Source of the DNA: Acidimicrobiia bacterium
GTDB taxonomy: Bacteria > Actinomycetota > Acidimicrobiia > Spongiisociales > ZC4RG35
Assembly (NCBI GenBank): GCA_028284765.1
Contig: JANQRA010000023.1
Span: 160,694-219,505, forward strand
Length of the DNA: 58,812 nucleotides
Direction of reading: 5' to 3'
The notes below the pieces were generated by a model that was given only the letters and a program-made list of their open reading frames with translations, searched no databases and was not told the origin of the DNA. Shown here piece after piece: positions 8,721 through 19,972 of this stretch; positions within the stretch are counted from its first letter, which is position 1; the number at the start of each line of letters is the position of its first letter. The translations under genes were made by a program, and so were the position numbers.

Positions 8721-9164
8721 ATGGCCAAGAAGAACGCAACAACCGAACCCGAAGAGTTAGTCGAAGACGACGACGTCGAAATCGAGGATGAAGATCTCGA
8801 AGAAGTCGATGACGCCCTCGACGATTTCGAGCCCGAAGAAGACGATGACTACGAAGACGATTCAGGCGACGACGATGACGAATCGTCTGGCTCAAGCTCT
8901 GGCGACCACGACGATGAGACCGCCGAGGCGCTCGAAGAGCTGGAGAACCAGGAACTCCAACTCCTAGAGGAAGAGGCCAATGAGGCCATGCTTGTCGACG
9001 AAGTCGAAGAACTCCGAGCGATGAGACGCGAGGAGCTGACGATGAACGTCGACGCACAGAGCCAAAAAGACGACGAGTTTGTTTGTCAGAACTGCTTCAT
9101 GGTCAAGCGCATCAGTCAGGTGGCCAACAAACGCAAGATGATCTGCTTCGACTGTGTCGACTGA
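8721..9164 (+). CDS. DUF4193-type acidic protein with C-terminal zinc ribbon
   Basis: 147 residues. The first two thirds is an extreme Asp/Glu-rich low-complexity segment. The last 50 residues contain EFVCQNCF and MICFDC, a four-cysteine ribbon typical of the actinobacterial DUF4193 family. The function is unknown; the acidic tract could interact with RNA polymerase or basic proteins, but that is speculation. A TATGCT hexamer at 8684-8689 and a short purine run before the ATG suggest a normal leadered transcript. It overlaps the start of the next gene by 11 bp and heads a six-gene overlapping run. Confidence 0.75.
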   Translation: MAKKNATTEPEELVEDDDVEIEDEDLEEVDDALDDFEPEEDDDYEDDSGDDDDESSGSSSGDHDDETAEALEELENQELQLLEEEANEAMLVDEVEELRAMRREELTMNVDAQSQKDDEFVCQNCFMVKRISQVANKRKMICFDCVD

Positions 9165-9879
9165 CAGAGTCGTCGTAGCTCTTCCGACTTTCAACGAGAT
9201 CGAAAACCTCGAAGACATCGTCAACGCCATCCTGGCGCACAATTACGAGGTCCTGATAATCGATGACAACTCTCCCGATGGGACCGGGAAACTGGCCGAT
9301 CAGCTGGCGGAGGCGCACTCCCGGGTTTCAGTCCTCCATCGCAAGACGAAAGAAGGCCTCGGACCTGCCTACGCAGCCGGTTTCGACATGCTGTTAGCCG
9401 AAGGCGCCGACGTGATCATCGAGATGGACGCCGACTTCTCTCACGACCCGGCGGATCTACCACGGTTGGTCGAAGCAGTGTCCAACGGAGCAGACCTGGC
9501 AATCGGCTCGAGATACGTTCCGGGTGGTTCAACCCCCGATTGGCCGGCTATCCGACGATTCATCTCAAAAGGCGGAAACGTATACGCACGGACCTTGTTG
9601 GGGATCCCCACCAAAGACGCAACAGCCGGATTCCGGGCGTTTGCGGCCCCTGCCCTCAGAAGCCTCCCGTATGCAGATGCACAGGCATCAGGGTATGGGT
9701 TTCAAGTCGAGATGGCCTGGAGGGCCAACCAACAGGGTTTGGAGATCGCTGAAGTTCCCATCGTCTTTCGAGATCGAACTCGTGGCCAGTCGAAGATGGG
9801 AGTGAGAATCGTGGTGGAGGCAATGGCGCTCGTGACCGGCTGGGGTATAAAACGGCTCTTTGGGCGAAGTGAGCAATGA
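9154..9879 (+). CDS. Polyprenol-phosphate mannosyltransferase-like glycosyltransferase (GT2)
   Basis: 241 residues from GTG 9154. It has the GT-A order of dolichol-phosphate mannose synthases: PTFNEIENL, IDDNSPDGTG, the metal-binding EMDADFSHDP and IGSRYVPGG. No membrane segments follow the catalytic domain, so it is a single-domain enzyme like the Ppm1 D2 domain. It would transfer a sugar, most likely mannose from GDP-mannose, to polyprenyl phosphate for cell-envelope lipoglycans or protein glycosylation. No separate Lnt-like domain is seen nearby. The sugar specificity is inferred from the family. Confidence 0.85.
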   Translation: MSTDRVVVALPTFNEIENLEDIVNAILAHNYEVLIIDDNSPDGTGKLADQLAEAHSRVSVLHRKTKEGLGPAYAAGFDMLLAEGADVIIEMDADFSHDPADLPRLVEAVSNGADLAIGSRYVPGGSTPDWPAIRRFISKGGNVYARTLLGIPTKDATAGFRAFAAPALRSLPYADAQASGYGFQVEMAWRANQQGLEIAEVPIVFRDRTRGQSKMGVRIVVEAMALVTGWGIKRLFGRSEQ

Positions 9880-10355
9880 GAATCGAAGCGCGAGCGGCAA
9901 CCGAGGCCGACATCGACACTCTCCTCGGGCTCTATAGGGCGCTGGAGGAGGAAATGATCGCGCTGCACCCGATGTGGCCGTTAGCCGATGGTCTAGACGA
10001 ACCCATCAACGATTCACTCGCCCGTGCGCTCAAAGACTCGGATACTCACGTCCTCATCGGCGAGATCGAAGATGTGCCCTTCGGGTTTCTGCTCGCACGG
10101 TTCGAGGGGATGCTGGCCCAAACCAACAACGAACGGATCTGTGCCATTCGGCTGATCTACGTGGACCACGAAGCACGGGAAGTCAGCGTCGGCGAGGTAA
10201 TGCGAAACAAGGTGATGGAGATCGCCACTTCAGCCGGCATCACCAAATTCGACGCCCATGTCCTTCCCGGTCATCGCCTAGCCAAAAACTTCTTCGAGGC
10301 CGGTGGGTTCTCGGCTCGCTCAATCATTATGCACCACGACGCAGAACGTGAGTGA
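9876..10355 (+). CDS. GNAT-family N-acetyltransferase
   Basis: 159 residues starting with ATG overlapping the previous stop (ATGA). The pattern fits GNAT enzymes: IEARAATEADIDTLL at the N-terminus, a central beta strand with IRLIYVDHEARE followed by a helix (VGEVMRNKVMEIA), and an ending FFEAGGFSARS typical of the acetyl-CoA fold. The usual pyrophosphate-loop Q/R-x-x-G-x-G/A is altered to EARE-VSVG, so the assignment is by overall pattern. The substrate is unknown. It is coupled to the Nudix gene, which starts 8 bp before its stop. Confidence 0.7.
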   Translation: MRIEARAATEADIDTLLGLYRALEEEMIALHPMWPLADGLDEPINDSLARALKDSDTHVLIGEIEDVPFGFLLARFEGMLAQTNNERICAIRLIYVDHEAREVSVGEVMRNKVMEIATSAGITKFDAHVLPGHRLAKNFFEAGGFSARSIIMHHDAERE

Positions 10356-10737
10356 AGGCCCCCTGGTCGGCGTTGGAGTGGTGGTCAGGGATGGCAACCG
10401 GATTCTGCTGATCAAGAGGGCCAAAGACCCAGGTAAGGGACTATGGGCGGTTCCAGGGGGCAAGGTGCGACTGGGCGAACCGATGAGGGCTGCCGCGAGT
10501 AGGGAGGTCCTGGAGGAAACTGGCCTCAGGGTGGAGGTTGGCGAGGTGATCTGGACAGGCGAGATCATCCAAGGAGAGTTTCATTTGGTTCTGCTCGACT
10601 TTGAAGGCATCGCTGTAGGTGGGACTCTGACCGCTGGCGACGACGCAGCGGAGGCTCGTTGGGTCGAACTGGACGAGCTGGGGGACTATCAGCTAACGCC
10701 CACGATGTACGACCTGGTCTCTACCCTGACCGCATGA
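10348..10737 (+). CDS. Nudix (MutT-like) hydrolase
   Basis: 129 residues from GTG 10348, an 8-bp overlap with the GNAT gene; the longer in-frame start lies well inside that gene and would add residues unrelated to the family. A complete Nudix box is present: G-x5-E-x7-REVLEETGL. The N-terminus is GVGVVVRDGNRILLIKRA and the sequence WAVPGGKV precedes the box. Such enzymes hydrolyse nucleoside diphosphates linked to another group; the exact substrate is unknown. It lies in an operon with GNAT and M20 genes. Confidence 0.85.
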   Translation: MSEGPLVGVGVVVRDGNRILLIKRAKDPGKGLWAVPGGKVRLGEPMRAAASREVLEETGLRVEVGEVIWTGEIIQGEFHLVLLDFEGIAVGGTLTAGDDAAEARWVELDELGDYQLTPTMYDLVSTLTA

Positions 10738-12053
10738 GTGAGGTCATCGAGCTGCTGCAGCAGCTAATCAGGAATGAGTGCGTCAACTACGGAACCATCG
10801 AAAGCGGACACGAATACCGGTCCGTGGAAACACTTCAGTCCTTCTTTGGCGTTCAAGGAGAGGTTTTCGAGCCCGCACCCGGTCGACAGTCTTTGATCTA
10901 TCGCATCGAGGGCAGCGACCCAGACGCGCCGAGCCTCGCTCTGGTGCCGCACACCGATGTGGTGCCGGTTGACCCTGCCGGCTGGACACAAGATCCCTTC
11001 GGGGCGGAGATCGTCGACGGCTTCGTGTTTGGTCGAGGGGCAATCGACATGCTGAACGTTACGTCAGCGCTTGCCTATGCGGCTCGGCCGTACATCAGAG
11101 GTGAGCGCCGACCTCGCGGTGACCTGGTATTTGCAGCCGTGGCCGACGAAGAAGCGGGTGGCGTATACGGCGCCATGCCCCTGGTCGAGGATCGATGGGA
11201 CCTGGTCAACGCCGACTATCTTCTCACAGAAGTTGCGTACCCCCCTGTGTCCTACGCCAAGGAGAGATCGGTTCCGGTCGCCGTCGGCGAGAAGGGGGTT
11301 TTCTGGTCGATTCTCCGCAGCAAAGGAACCCCCGGGCATGGTTCAACCCCCTTCGGTTCGGACAACGCCCTGCGGAAAATGGTGGAGGCGGTGCATGGGA
11401 TATTCAGCGAGCACATGCCGGTTGCCATCATCGACGAGTGGGAGAGCTTCGTTGCAACGCTCGACCTCGATGACGATTTGAAGTCAGCCCTCGTAGATCC
11501 TGACCAAGTTGATGGTGCCATTGAGAGAATCGCCGCCAACGATCCGCTCTTTGCGAAGTACGTGCATGCCGTCACTCACCTGACAATCTCTCCGAACATG
11601 ATGAATGCGGGGATGAAGGCCAACGTCATTGCCGATGACGCGAAAACGAACGTAGACATCCGGGCCTTGCCCGGAATGGACCGCTCCTTTGTGGACAGTC
11701 ATCTCTACAAGGCGATGGGAAACGCTCGAGACGAGGTCGACATCGAACCGGCCCAGGACCTGGAGGCCACGGTCAGCGGTACCCACAACCCGCTCTGGGA
11801 GGCCATCGCAGATGGTGTGGAGCACGTTGAGGGACATCGGAATCTTCTGCCGATACTGATGACGGTTGGGACCGACGGCCGCTTCTGGCGCACGAAAGGA
11901 ACCGTTGCCTACGGGGTGGGTCTCTACGACGACCGGCTCGACTTCTCAACGATGCTTGGTCTGTTCCATGGTCACGACGAACGGGTATCCGTTGAGTCGG
12001 TCGAGCGCACTACGCGGCTATACGAGCAGGTCTTTGAGAGTTTCCTCGGTTGA
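10734..12053 (+). CDS. M20-family metallopeptidase
   Basis: 439 residues from ATG 10734 (ATGA with the Nudix stop). The di-zinc site motifs are HTDVVPVD, GRGAIDML and ADEEAGG, followed by a dimerisation domain and a final zinc ligand region (FHGHDERV). The family includes succinyl-diaminopimelate desuccinylase, aminoacylases and carboxypeptidases. The length and the N-terminal RNECVNYGT resemble general M20 peptidases rather than strict DapE, so no symbol is given. Cytosolic. It is coupled to the HAD gene through a TTGA overlap. Confidence 0.85.
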   Translation: MSEVIELLQQLIRNECVNYGTIESGHEYRSVETLQSFFGVQGEVFEPAPGRQSLIYRIEGSDPDAPSLALVPHTDVVPVDPAGWTQDPFGAEIVDGFVFGRGAIDMLNVTSALAYAARPYIRGERRPRGDLVFAAVADEEAGGVYGAMPLVEDRWDLVNADYLLTEVAYPPVSYAKERSVPVAVGEKGVFWSILRSKGTPGHGSTPFGSDNALRKMVEAVHGIFSEHMPVAIIDEWESFVATLDLDDDLKSALVDPDQVDGAIERIAANDPLFAKYVHAVTHLTISPNMMNAGMKANVIADDAKTNVDIRALPGMDRSFVDSHLYKAMGNARDEVDIEPAQDLEATVSGTHNPLWEAIADGVEHVEGHRNLLPILMTVGTDGRFWRTKGTVAYGVGLYDDRLDFSTMLGLFHGHDERVSVESVERTTRLYEQVFESFLG

Positions 12054-12823
12054 CCCACATCATCTGCGATCTTGACGGTGTCTTGTGGCGTGGGAGGACC
12101 GCGATTCCGGGTGCAGCATCAGCTCTGGCTAGAGCAGCCAGTCAGCGCGCCGATCTGACTTTCGCCACCAATAACTCGACGAAGAGCCCAGAGGATGTCG
12201 TCCGCAAGATAGAGCATGTGCTCGGGTTCGCCGCAGCTGTCGAGTCGGTGGTCACTTCATCCATGGCGGCAGCGTCCATGCTGACCAGGGACGACGGTCC
12301 TGTGTTCGTGGTTGGCGAGGAAGGGGTCTTCGGTGCGCTCGATAAAGCGGGTCTCGAATCGACAGAACATGCTCACGAGGCAAAGGCAGTCATCGTGGGG
12401 CTCGATCGAGATTTCCGCTACGACAAGCTCTCACAGGCTTCGTCAGCCGTGCGAAACGGGGCGCGCTTCGTCGCTACGAACCTCGACCCCACCTATCCCT
12501 CCGAGCGAGGCCTCGAGCCCGGTTCGGGATCCGTGGTAAAGGCCGTCATCGAGGCTTCTGGCCAGAACCCCGAAGTTGCTGGCAAACCAAGTAGAGCGAT
12601 GGCCAATCTCATCGCTTCACGTCGACCGGGGCCCGCGTGGGTCATCGGTGACCGCCTCGACACCGATATCGCATTGGCTGCCAACAGTGGCCAATGGCGC
12701 TCGGTTTTGGTGTTGACGGGAGTGACCGACGAACACGCGCCGGGAGTTGGCGAAGCCGACCATGTAGTGGCAGACATCTCAGAAGCGATAGATCTGGTGC
12801 TTGCTGACGTCGTCCAGTCATAA
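12050..12823 (+). CDS. HAD-superfamily phosphatase, NagD-like (HAD-IIA)
   Basis: 257 residues from TTG 12050. Motif I is DLDGVLWRG, motif II FATNNSTKSP, the lysine motif is VAGKPSRAM and motif III/IV is VIGDRLDTDIALA. The NagD subfamily acts on phosphorylated sugars, glycerol phosphate or pyridoxal phosphate; the substrate here is unknown. Its position just before a tiny ORF and nadK corresponds to Rv1692 in M. tuberculosis, which has been described as a glycerol-3-phosphate phosphatase, so a metabolite-repair or phospholipid-recycling role is plausible. Confidence 0.85.
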   Translation: MTHIICDLDGVLWRGRTAIPGAASALARAASQRADLTFATNNSTKSPEDVVRKIEHVLGFAAAVESVVTSSMAAASMLTRDDGPVFVVGEEGVFGALDKAGLESTEHAHEAKAVIVGLDRDFRYDKLSQASSAVRNGARFVATNLDPTYPSERGLEPGSGSVVKAVIEASGQNPEVAGKPSRAMANLIASRRPGPAWVIGDRLDTDIALAANSGQWRSVLVLTGVTDEHAPGVGEADHVVADISEAIDLVLADVVQS

Positions 12824-12824
12824 T
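12819..12824 (+). promoter_or_regulatory. -10 hexamer CATAAT before the 47-residue ORF
   Basis: CATAAT matches five of six consensus bases and ends 6 nt before the ATG at 12831, partly within the end of the HAD gene. It predicts a leaderless transcript for the small ORF, nadK and recN. Confidence 0.5.
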
Positions 12825-12830
12825 TGGGTC

Positions 12831-12974
12831 ATGGACCTAACTTCATCCCAGGTCGAGGAAATCGAGGGACTCATCGCTCAACTCGAATCCGTCGATCCTG
12901 CAGACCTCCCCGAGCCAGCTGCAGCTCTTGTTGAGATGCTCAACCAGATCCTCGAAGAGGACAGCGAAGGTTGA
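12831..12974 (+). CDS. Small acidic protein (47 residues) upstream of nadK
   Basis: A frame of 47 residues runs from ATG 12831 to TGA 12974 and shares TTGA with the nadK start. The product is acidic and helical-looking, with regular Leu/Ile spacing (VEEIEGLIAQLESVD, then ALVEMLNQILEE), consistent with a short helical hairpin. It sits in the place of M. tuberculosis Rv1693, a tiny conserved ORF between a HAD phosphatase and tlyA/nadK. The promoter-like CATAAT just upstream, the coupling to nadK and the conserved position support it as real. The function is unknown. Confidence 0.65.
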   Translation: MDLTSSQVEEIEGLIAQLESVDPADLPEPAAALVEMLNQILEEDSEG

Positions 12975-13744
12975 AGTTCGCGATCGTCACCGGCGGATCC
13001 CGTGGTGACGCACATGAGTTCGCGGCCAAACTCGGTTCGGTCATTGAGAACCTCTCCGCCACAGTGGTTGATGATGGTCCCGCCGATCTAGTTCTCGCCG
13101 TCGGGGGCGATGGGACGATGTTGGGTGCCGTGCAGCTAGCGGTGGAGTGGAATGTTCCTGTGTTGGGGTTCAACCTCGGGACGTTGGGGTTCCTAACCGA
13201 AGCGGACCCAGACCTTCCTGAGGAAACGATTGCCCGACTCATCGCTCACGATTTCGAAATCGACCCCAGAATGACACTCGAGGCTTCATCGGGATCAGGG
13301 ACTGCGGTTGGCATCAACGACGTTGTCGTCGAGAAGGTGGACAGCACTCGACTCATATCGCTGGCACTTCAGATCAATGGGGAGGCGTTCACCAACTACG
13401 CGGCGGATGGCCTGATCGTTGCGACTCCGACCGGTTCCACGGGCTACGCCTTCTCCGCCGGTGGTCCGATCGTTGATACGTCGCTCGACGCATTGATCCT
13501 CGCCCCTGTGGCTACTCACTCACTGTTTGACAGACCCCTGGTGCTCGCTCCCGAAGATGTGATCGAGATCAAGGTCATCCGCGACCGGCCCGTACGGGTG
13601 TACGTCGACAAGACCGACCTCGGTCAGCTCAGTGAGGGCGAGTCGGTGACGGTTATGCGTGGCAAACGTGAGGCGAAATTCGTCACGTTCGGCGGTTCTT
13701 CTTACGTGGGGCGGGTACGAGACAAGTTTGGACTGGATCACTGA
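12971..13744 (+). CDS. nadK: NAD kinase
   Basis: 257 residues from TTG 12971. It phosphorylates NAD+ to NADP+. The diagnostic GGDGT is at residues 45-49, INDVVVEK supplies the conserved Asn-Asp, and TPTGSTGY binds the nucleotide. The protein is slightly shorter than most actinobacterial NadK proteins (about 290-310), with a compact N-terminus. It is followed at once by recN, as in M. tuberculosis (Rv1695-Rv1696). A tlyA gene, which precedes nadK there, is absent from this position. Confidence 0.93.
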   Translation: MKFAIVTGGSRGDAHEFAAKLGSVIENLSATVVDDGPADLVLAVGGDGTMLGAVQLAVEWNVPVLGFNLGTLGFLTEADPDLPEETIARLIAHDFEIDPRMTLEASSGSGTAVGINDVVVEKVDSTRLISLALQINGEAFTNYAADGLIVATPTGSTGYAFSAGGPIVDTSLDALILAPVATHSLFDRPLVLAPEDVIEIKVIRDRPVRVYVDKTDLGQLSEGESVTVMRGKREAKFVTFGGSSYVGRVRDKFGLDH

Positions 13745-15336
13745 TGCTGGCCCACCTGGCAGTGCACAACCTCGGGATCATCGCCGCGGCGGAAGTCGAT
13801 CCAGCTCCAGGTCTGACCGTCATCACAGGCGAAACCGGAGCAGGTAAGACTCTCCTCCTAGGGAGTGTTCGCCAACTCCTGGGAGAACCAGCCGATAGCG
13901 GGCTCGTCGGCCACCACGGCGACGAAGCGACGATCGATGGCCTCTTTGCGACCGGTGAGGAGGAGATGGGGATCACCCGGGTGATACCTCGCGAAGGCCG
14001 GAGCCGGACGCGTATCGATGGCGCTGTTGTCTCAGCCGACACCGTCCGTAGAACGACCAGTTCGATGGTCGAGGTCGTCGGTCAACATGATCAGCTCTCG
14101 CTCCGTCGTTCTGAGTATTTGCGACGCACAATCGATTCCTTGATGGGCCAGTCCGGCTCCGATCCTCTCGCCGTCTATGGGGCGGCCTGGGCGGCGCATG
14201 AGGAGCTTGTGGGCCAAGCACAGATGCTTGGAGGCGACACCACCGCATTGGCCCGTGAGCTTGACCTGGCCAAACACCAGGCGGAGGAGATTCGGGTGGC
14301 TGGGCTGACGACCGATCTCGACGAGCGCATCGAAGGAGAAGTGAGCCGTCTGCGAAATATCGAAGAGATCCGCGAGAACCTCGCCGCATCGTCCGATCTC
14401 GCGGAGAGAGTTGTGGAGCTCACGGGTGAGATCGTTGCTCGAATGCGGAAGATCTCGGTATTTGACTCCTCACTCGACGAGACCTCCGCCGTTGCTGAGT
14501 CATTCGCTTCTCTGTCACAGGAGATGGCGAGCGCGCTGCGCCGTTCCCTCGAATCCCAGGAGGGCGATCCTGCGACCCTGAACGAACTCGAGGCCCAACT
14601 CACGTCACTTGGAGATCTGAAGCGAAAATACGGAAAGACACTCGAGGAAGTTATGTCGTTTGGAGACAACATCACCGACCGGGCCCTAGAGCTGGAGAGA
14701 CTGATATCAGACGCGGCAACTCTCGAATCGCGTTTGGAGACTTCCAAGGCGGCCATGCTGGCCGCGGCGAGGGACCTCACTGAAGCTCGCTCCCGAATTG
14801 CAGATTCCATCACAGAAAAGATGCTTGTCCACCTGACGGACCTGGGAATGGGGACAGCTCGTACTTCCTTCCGATTCGAGCCCATCGGCCCTCGATCGAC
14901 TGGGGCGGATCGAATGGAGCTCCTCTTCAGCTCCGGGGAGCACAGCGAGCCCAGACCAGTGTCTGATGTTGCATCTGGAGGGGAACTCTCGAGACTCGTG
15001 CTCGCATTCAGGCTTGCCTCATCGGAGGCGGCTAAAGCATCCCTTGTGTTCGACGAGGTCGACGCCGGTATTGGGGGGCAAACGGCTCTGGCGATGGGCC
15101 ATAAGCTTGCTGCACTCGCAAAGACCAATCAGGTCCTGTGCGTGACGCACCTGGCGCAAGTCGCGGCCATGGCTGACACTCACTACGAGGTTGTGCGGGA
15201 CGAAGGCGGGACGGCCGAAGTCCGTCTGGTTCCCAGAAACGAACGCGAATCGGTCCTCGCGACGATGATGTCGGGCGAGGGGACCGGGGCTGCGAAGAAG
15301 GCTGCAAAGGAGCTGCTTGCCAACCGACCCAAATGA
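13744..15336 (+). CDS. recN: DNA repair protein RecN
   Basis: 530 residues; its ATG shares one base with the nadK stop (TGATG). It is an SMC-like ATPase acting in double-strand break repair. Walker A is GETGAGKT (29-36), a coiled-coil middle part spans roughly 150-360, the ABC signature is ASGGELSR, and FDEVDAGIGG is the Walker B/D-loop. HLAQVAAMAD is the switch-histidine region. The protein ends in lysine- and alanine-rich residues. All catalytic elements are intact. Confidence 0.95.
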   Translation: MLAHLAVHNLGIIAAAEVDPAPGLTVITGETGAGKTLLLGSVRQLLGEPADSGLVGHHGDEATIDGLFATGEEEMGITRVIPREGRSRTRIDGAVVSADTVRRTTSSMVEVVGQHDQLSLRRSEYLRRTIDSLMGQSGSDPLAVYGAAWAAHEELVGQAQMLGGDTTALARELDLAKHQAEEIRVAGLTTDLDERIEGEVSRLRNIEEIRENLAASSDLAERVVELTGEIVARMRKISVFDSSLDETSAVAESFASLSQEMASALRRSLESQEGDPATLNELEAQLTSLGDLKRKYGKTLEEVMSFGDNITDRALELERLISDAATLESRLETSKAAMLAAARDLTEARSRIADSITEKMLVHLTDLGMGTARTSFRFEPIGPRSTGADRMELLFSSGEHSEPRPVSDVASGGELSRLVLAFRLASSEAAKASLVFDEVDAGIGGQTALAMGHKLAALAKTNQVLCVTHLAQVAAMADTHYEVVRDEGGTAEVRLVPRNERESVLATMMSGEGTGAAKKAAKELLANRPK

Positions 15337-18196
<2,860 letters not shown>

Positions 18197-18200
<4 letters not shown>

Positions 18201-19093
18201 GCGCTGGCATGACCTCAATCGAGCATTGTCTCGAAGAATACCTGATATCGCTCAGGGTCGAACGAGGTCTGGCTTCCAACACGATCGCCGCGTATACGCG
18301 TGACCTCCATCAGTACATCGCGTACCTGAAGAACAGGGAGCCCACCGAGGAGATCGTCGCCGGCTTCGTGTCAGGGCTTCGCCGTCAGGGCCTGGCCAAT
18401 GCAACCGTGGGTCGGAAGATTGCCTCGATAAGGGGATTCCACCGCTTCTTGGCATTCGAGGGGCTCAGGGATACCGACCCAACCGCAACCCTCGCCACTC
18501 CGAAACGACGGGATTCGATCCCAAAGGCGCTGACAATCGAGGAGACAATGGAGATGCTCGAAGCGCCTGACCTGAGCTCCAGGGCGGGTCGCCGCGATAG
18601 CGCGATACTCGAGACGCTCTACGCGACCGGGTGCCGCGTCACGGAGTTGAGAGGAATTGATCTGACTCACGTAGACCTCGATGACCTCTCCATCCGGGTG
18701 ACCGGCAAGGGCAACAGGCAGCGAATCGTGCCAATAGGCCGACCTGGGGTCGACGCGATACGACGTTGGCTGCCTGACAGACTCGAAATCGTGAACAGAA
18801 CCCAACGTGGTGACCCGTTATTCGTAAGCCTTCGTGGCACCCGACTGTCGAGACAAGCAGTCTTTGACATAGTGAAGAAGAGCGCCTCGAGGGCGGGCAT
18901 ACCGGTTGAGCGAGTATCTCCTCACGTGCTTAGGCACTCGGCCGCGACCCACATGGTGGAGGCTGGGGCGGACCTCAGGACGGTTCAGGAAATCCTCGGT
19001 CACGCTACGATTAGCACCACCCAGGTCTATACCCGGGTGAGTCCCTCGCACATCATGGAGATCTACGTCGAGGCCCATCCGAGGAGCAGGTGA
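18197..19093 (+). CDS. xerD: Tyrosine site-specific recombinase XerD
   Basis: 298 residues from TTG 18197 (TTGA overlap with ald); ATG 18209 is the alternative start. An N-terminal SAM-like core-binding domain covers about 5-90. The catalytic set is complete: R147, K171, H243, R246, H269 and nucleophile Y278. With XerC it resolves chromosome dimers at dif. The location upstream of scpA/scpB matches the mycobacterial xerD locus, which favours the chromosomal resolvase over a phage integrase. There are no phage genes around it. Confidence 0.9.
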
Positions 19094-19443
19094 TGACACT
19101 CGATATCGAAGACGCGAAGAAGGTTCTGACGAAGGAACGGGCGCATCTCGTTCATCAGTTGGACGAGCTGGGCGCTGCGGAGAGTGGCGATCTCCGCTCT
19201 GACCTCGACTTTGGCGAGAGTTTTGCTGATGCGGCCGCAGTCACTGCGGAGCGCACTGAGATCTTGGGATTGGTCGACTCGATCAAGGGGCAACTCGACG
19301 ACGTCGACCAGGCCTTGGCAGCTATCGAAGCGGGTTCCTACGGACGCTGCGAGAGCTGTGGCAACGATATCGGCGCGGAGAGGATGAAGTTCCGACCGGC
19401 GTCGGTTCTCTGCATCGATTGCAAGTCGAAATCGACCAACTGA
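19093..19443 (+). CDS. DksA/TraR-type zinc-finger protein
   Basis: 116 residues from ATG 19093 (TGATG with the xerD stop; a GTG codon sits just before). An N-terminal helical region is followed by CESCG and LCIDC, with about 17 residues between the two pairs, the DksA/TraR C4 zinc finger. DksA proteins bind the RNA polymerase secondary channel; shorter actinobacterial members are often of unknown role. The coiled-coil tip acidic residues of DksA cannot be placed with certainty. It is coupled within the xerD-scpA run. Confidence 0.75.
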   Translation: MTLDIEDAKKVLTKERAHLVHQLDELGAAESGDLRSDLDFGESFADAAAVTAERTEILGLVDSIKGQLDDVDQALAAIEAGSYGRCESCGNDIGAERMKFRPASVLCIDCKSKSTN

Positions 19444-19444
19444 G

Positions 19445-19972
19445 TTGCCCGGTTCGCCGATCCACCTCGTCCAGCGTTTCTTCGACGTTCTAGGGTCTAA
19501 ACCGTTGACGGCCGACGAACGGCTGTCGATTGACAAGCTGCTCGGGGCGGAGATGGCCATCGCATTCTTTGAACAGGGCAATGCTGACCAGCGGCACGGC
19601 TACGTGGCTGCTGAACATGTCCGTCGTCACGCCCCTGACCGCCAAGACTTGCAGCAGGCTGCGGCCCTCCACGACGTAGGCAAGCGGCATGCCCGGCTCG
19701 GCATAATCGGACGTTCAGTAGCGAGCGTGCTCATCCTTATGGGGATGCCGTTGTCTGACCGAATGGCGATATACCGAGATCACGGCCCTCGAGCAGCTGC
19801 CGAGCTCGAAAGGTTGGGCGCACCCCAGCTGGTGATCGATTTCGCGAGACATCATCACGGGGAGCGGCCCTCGAGCATCAGTCGCGATGATTGGTCTCTG
19901 CTGCAGCTGGCTGACCAGCCGGCAAAGGCTCAGAAGTCTTCGGACTCGCAGATATCCTCGCAAGAGCGATGA
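19445..19972 (+). CDS. HD-domain protein
   Basis: 175 residues from TTG 19445, two bases after the previous stop. HDVGK near residue 77 is the HD metal-binding pair, preceded by an upstream His (EHVRRHAP) and followed by DHGPRAAAEL and HHHGE, the layout of HD phosphohydrolases. Possible substrates are nucleotides or cyclic nucleotides. The N-terminus (VQRFFDVLGSKPLTADE) is shared by small actinobacterial HD proteins. It ends in a polar tail that overlaps the scpA ATG (ATGA). The specific reaction is unknown. Confidence 0.7.
   Translation: MPGSPIHLVQRFFDVLGSKPLTADERLSIDKLLGAEMAIAFFEQGNADQRHGYVAAEHVRRHAPDRQDLQQAAALHDVGKRHARLGIIGRSVASVLILMGMPLSDRMAIYRDHGPRAAAELERLGAPQLVIDFARHHHGERPSSISRDDWSLLQLADQPAKAQKSSDSQISSQER

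Noticed and set aside
14175-15128. Minus-strand open frame of 317 codons inside recN
   Set aside because: It is Ser/Arg-rich, lacks domains, and lies fully opposite an intact RecN with all its motifs.
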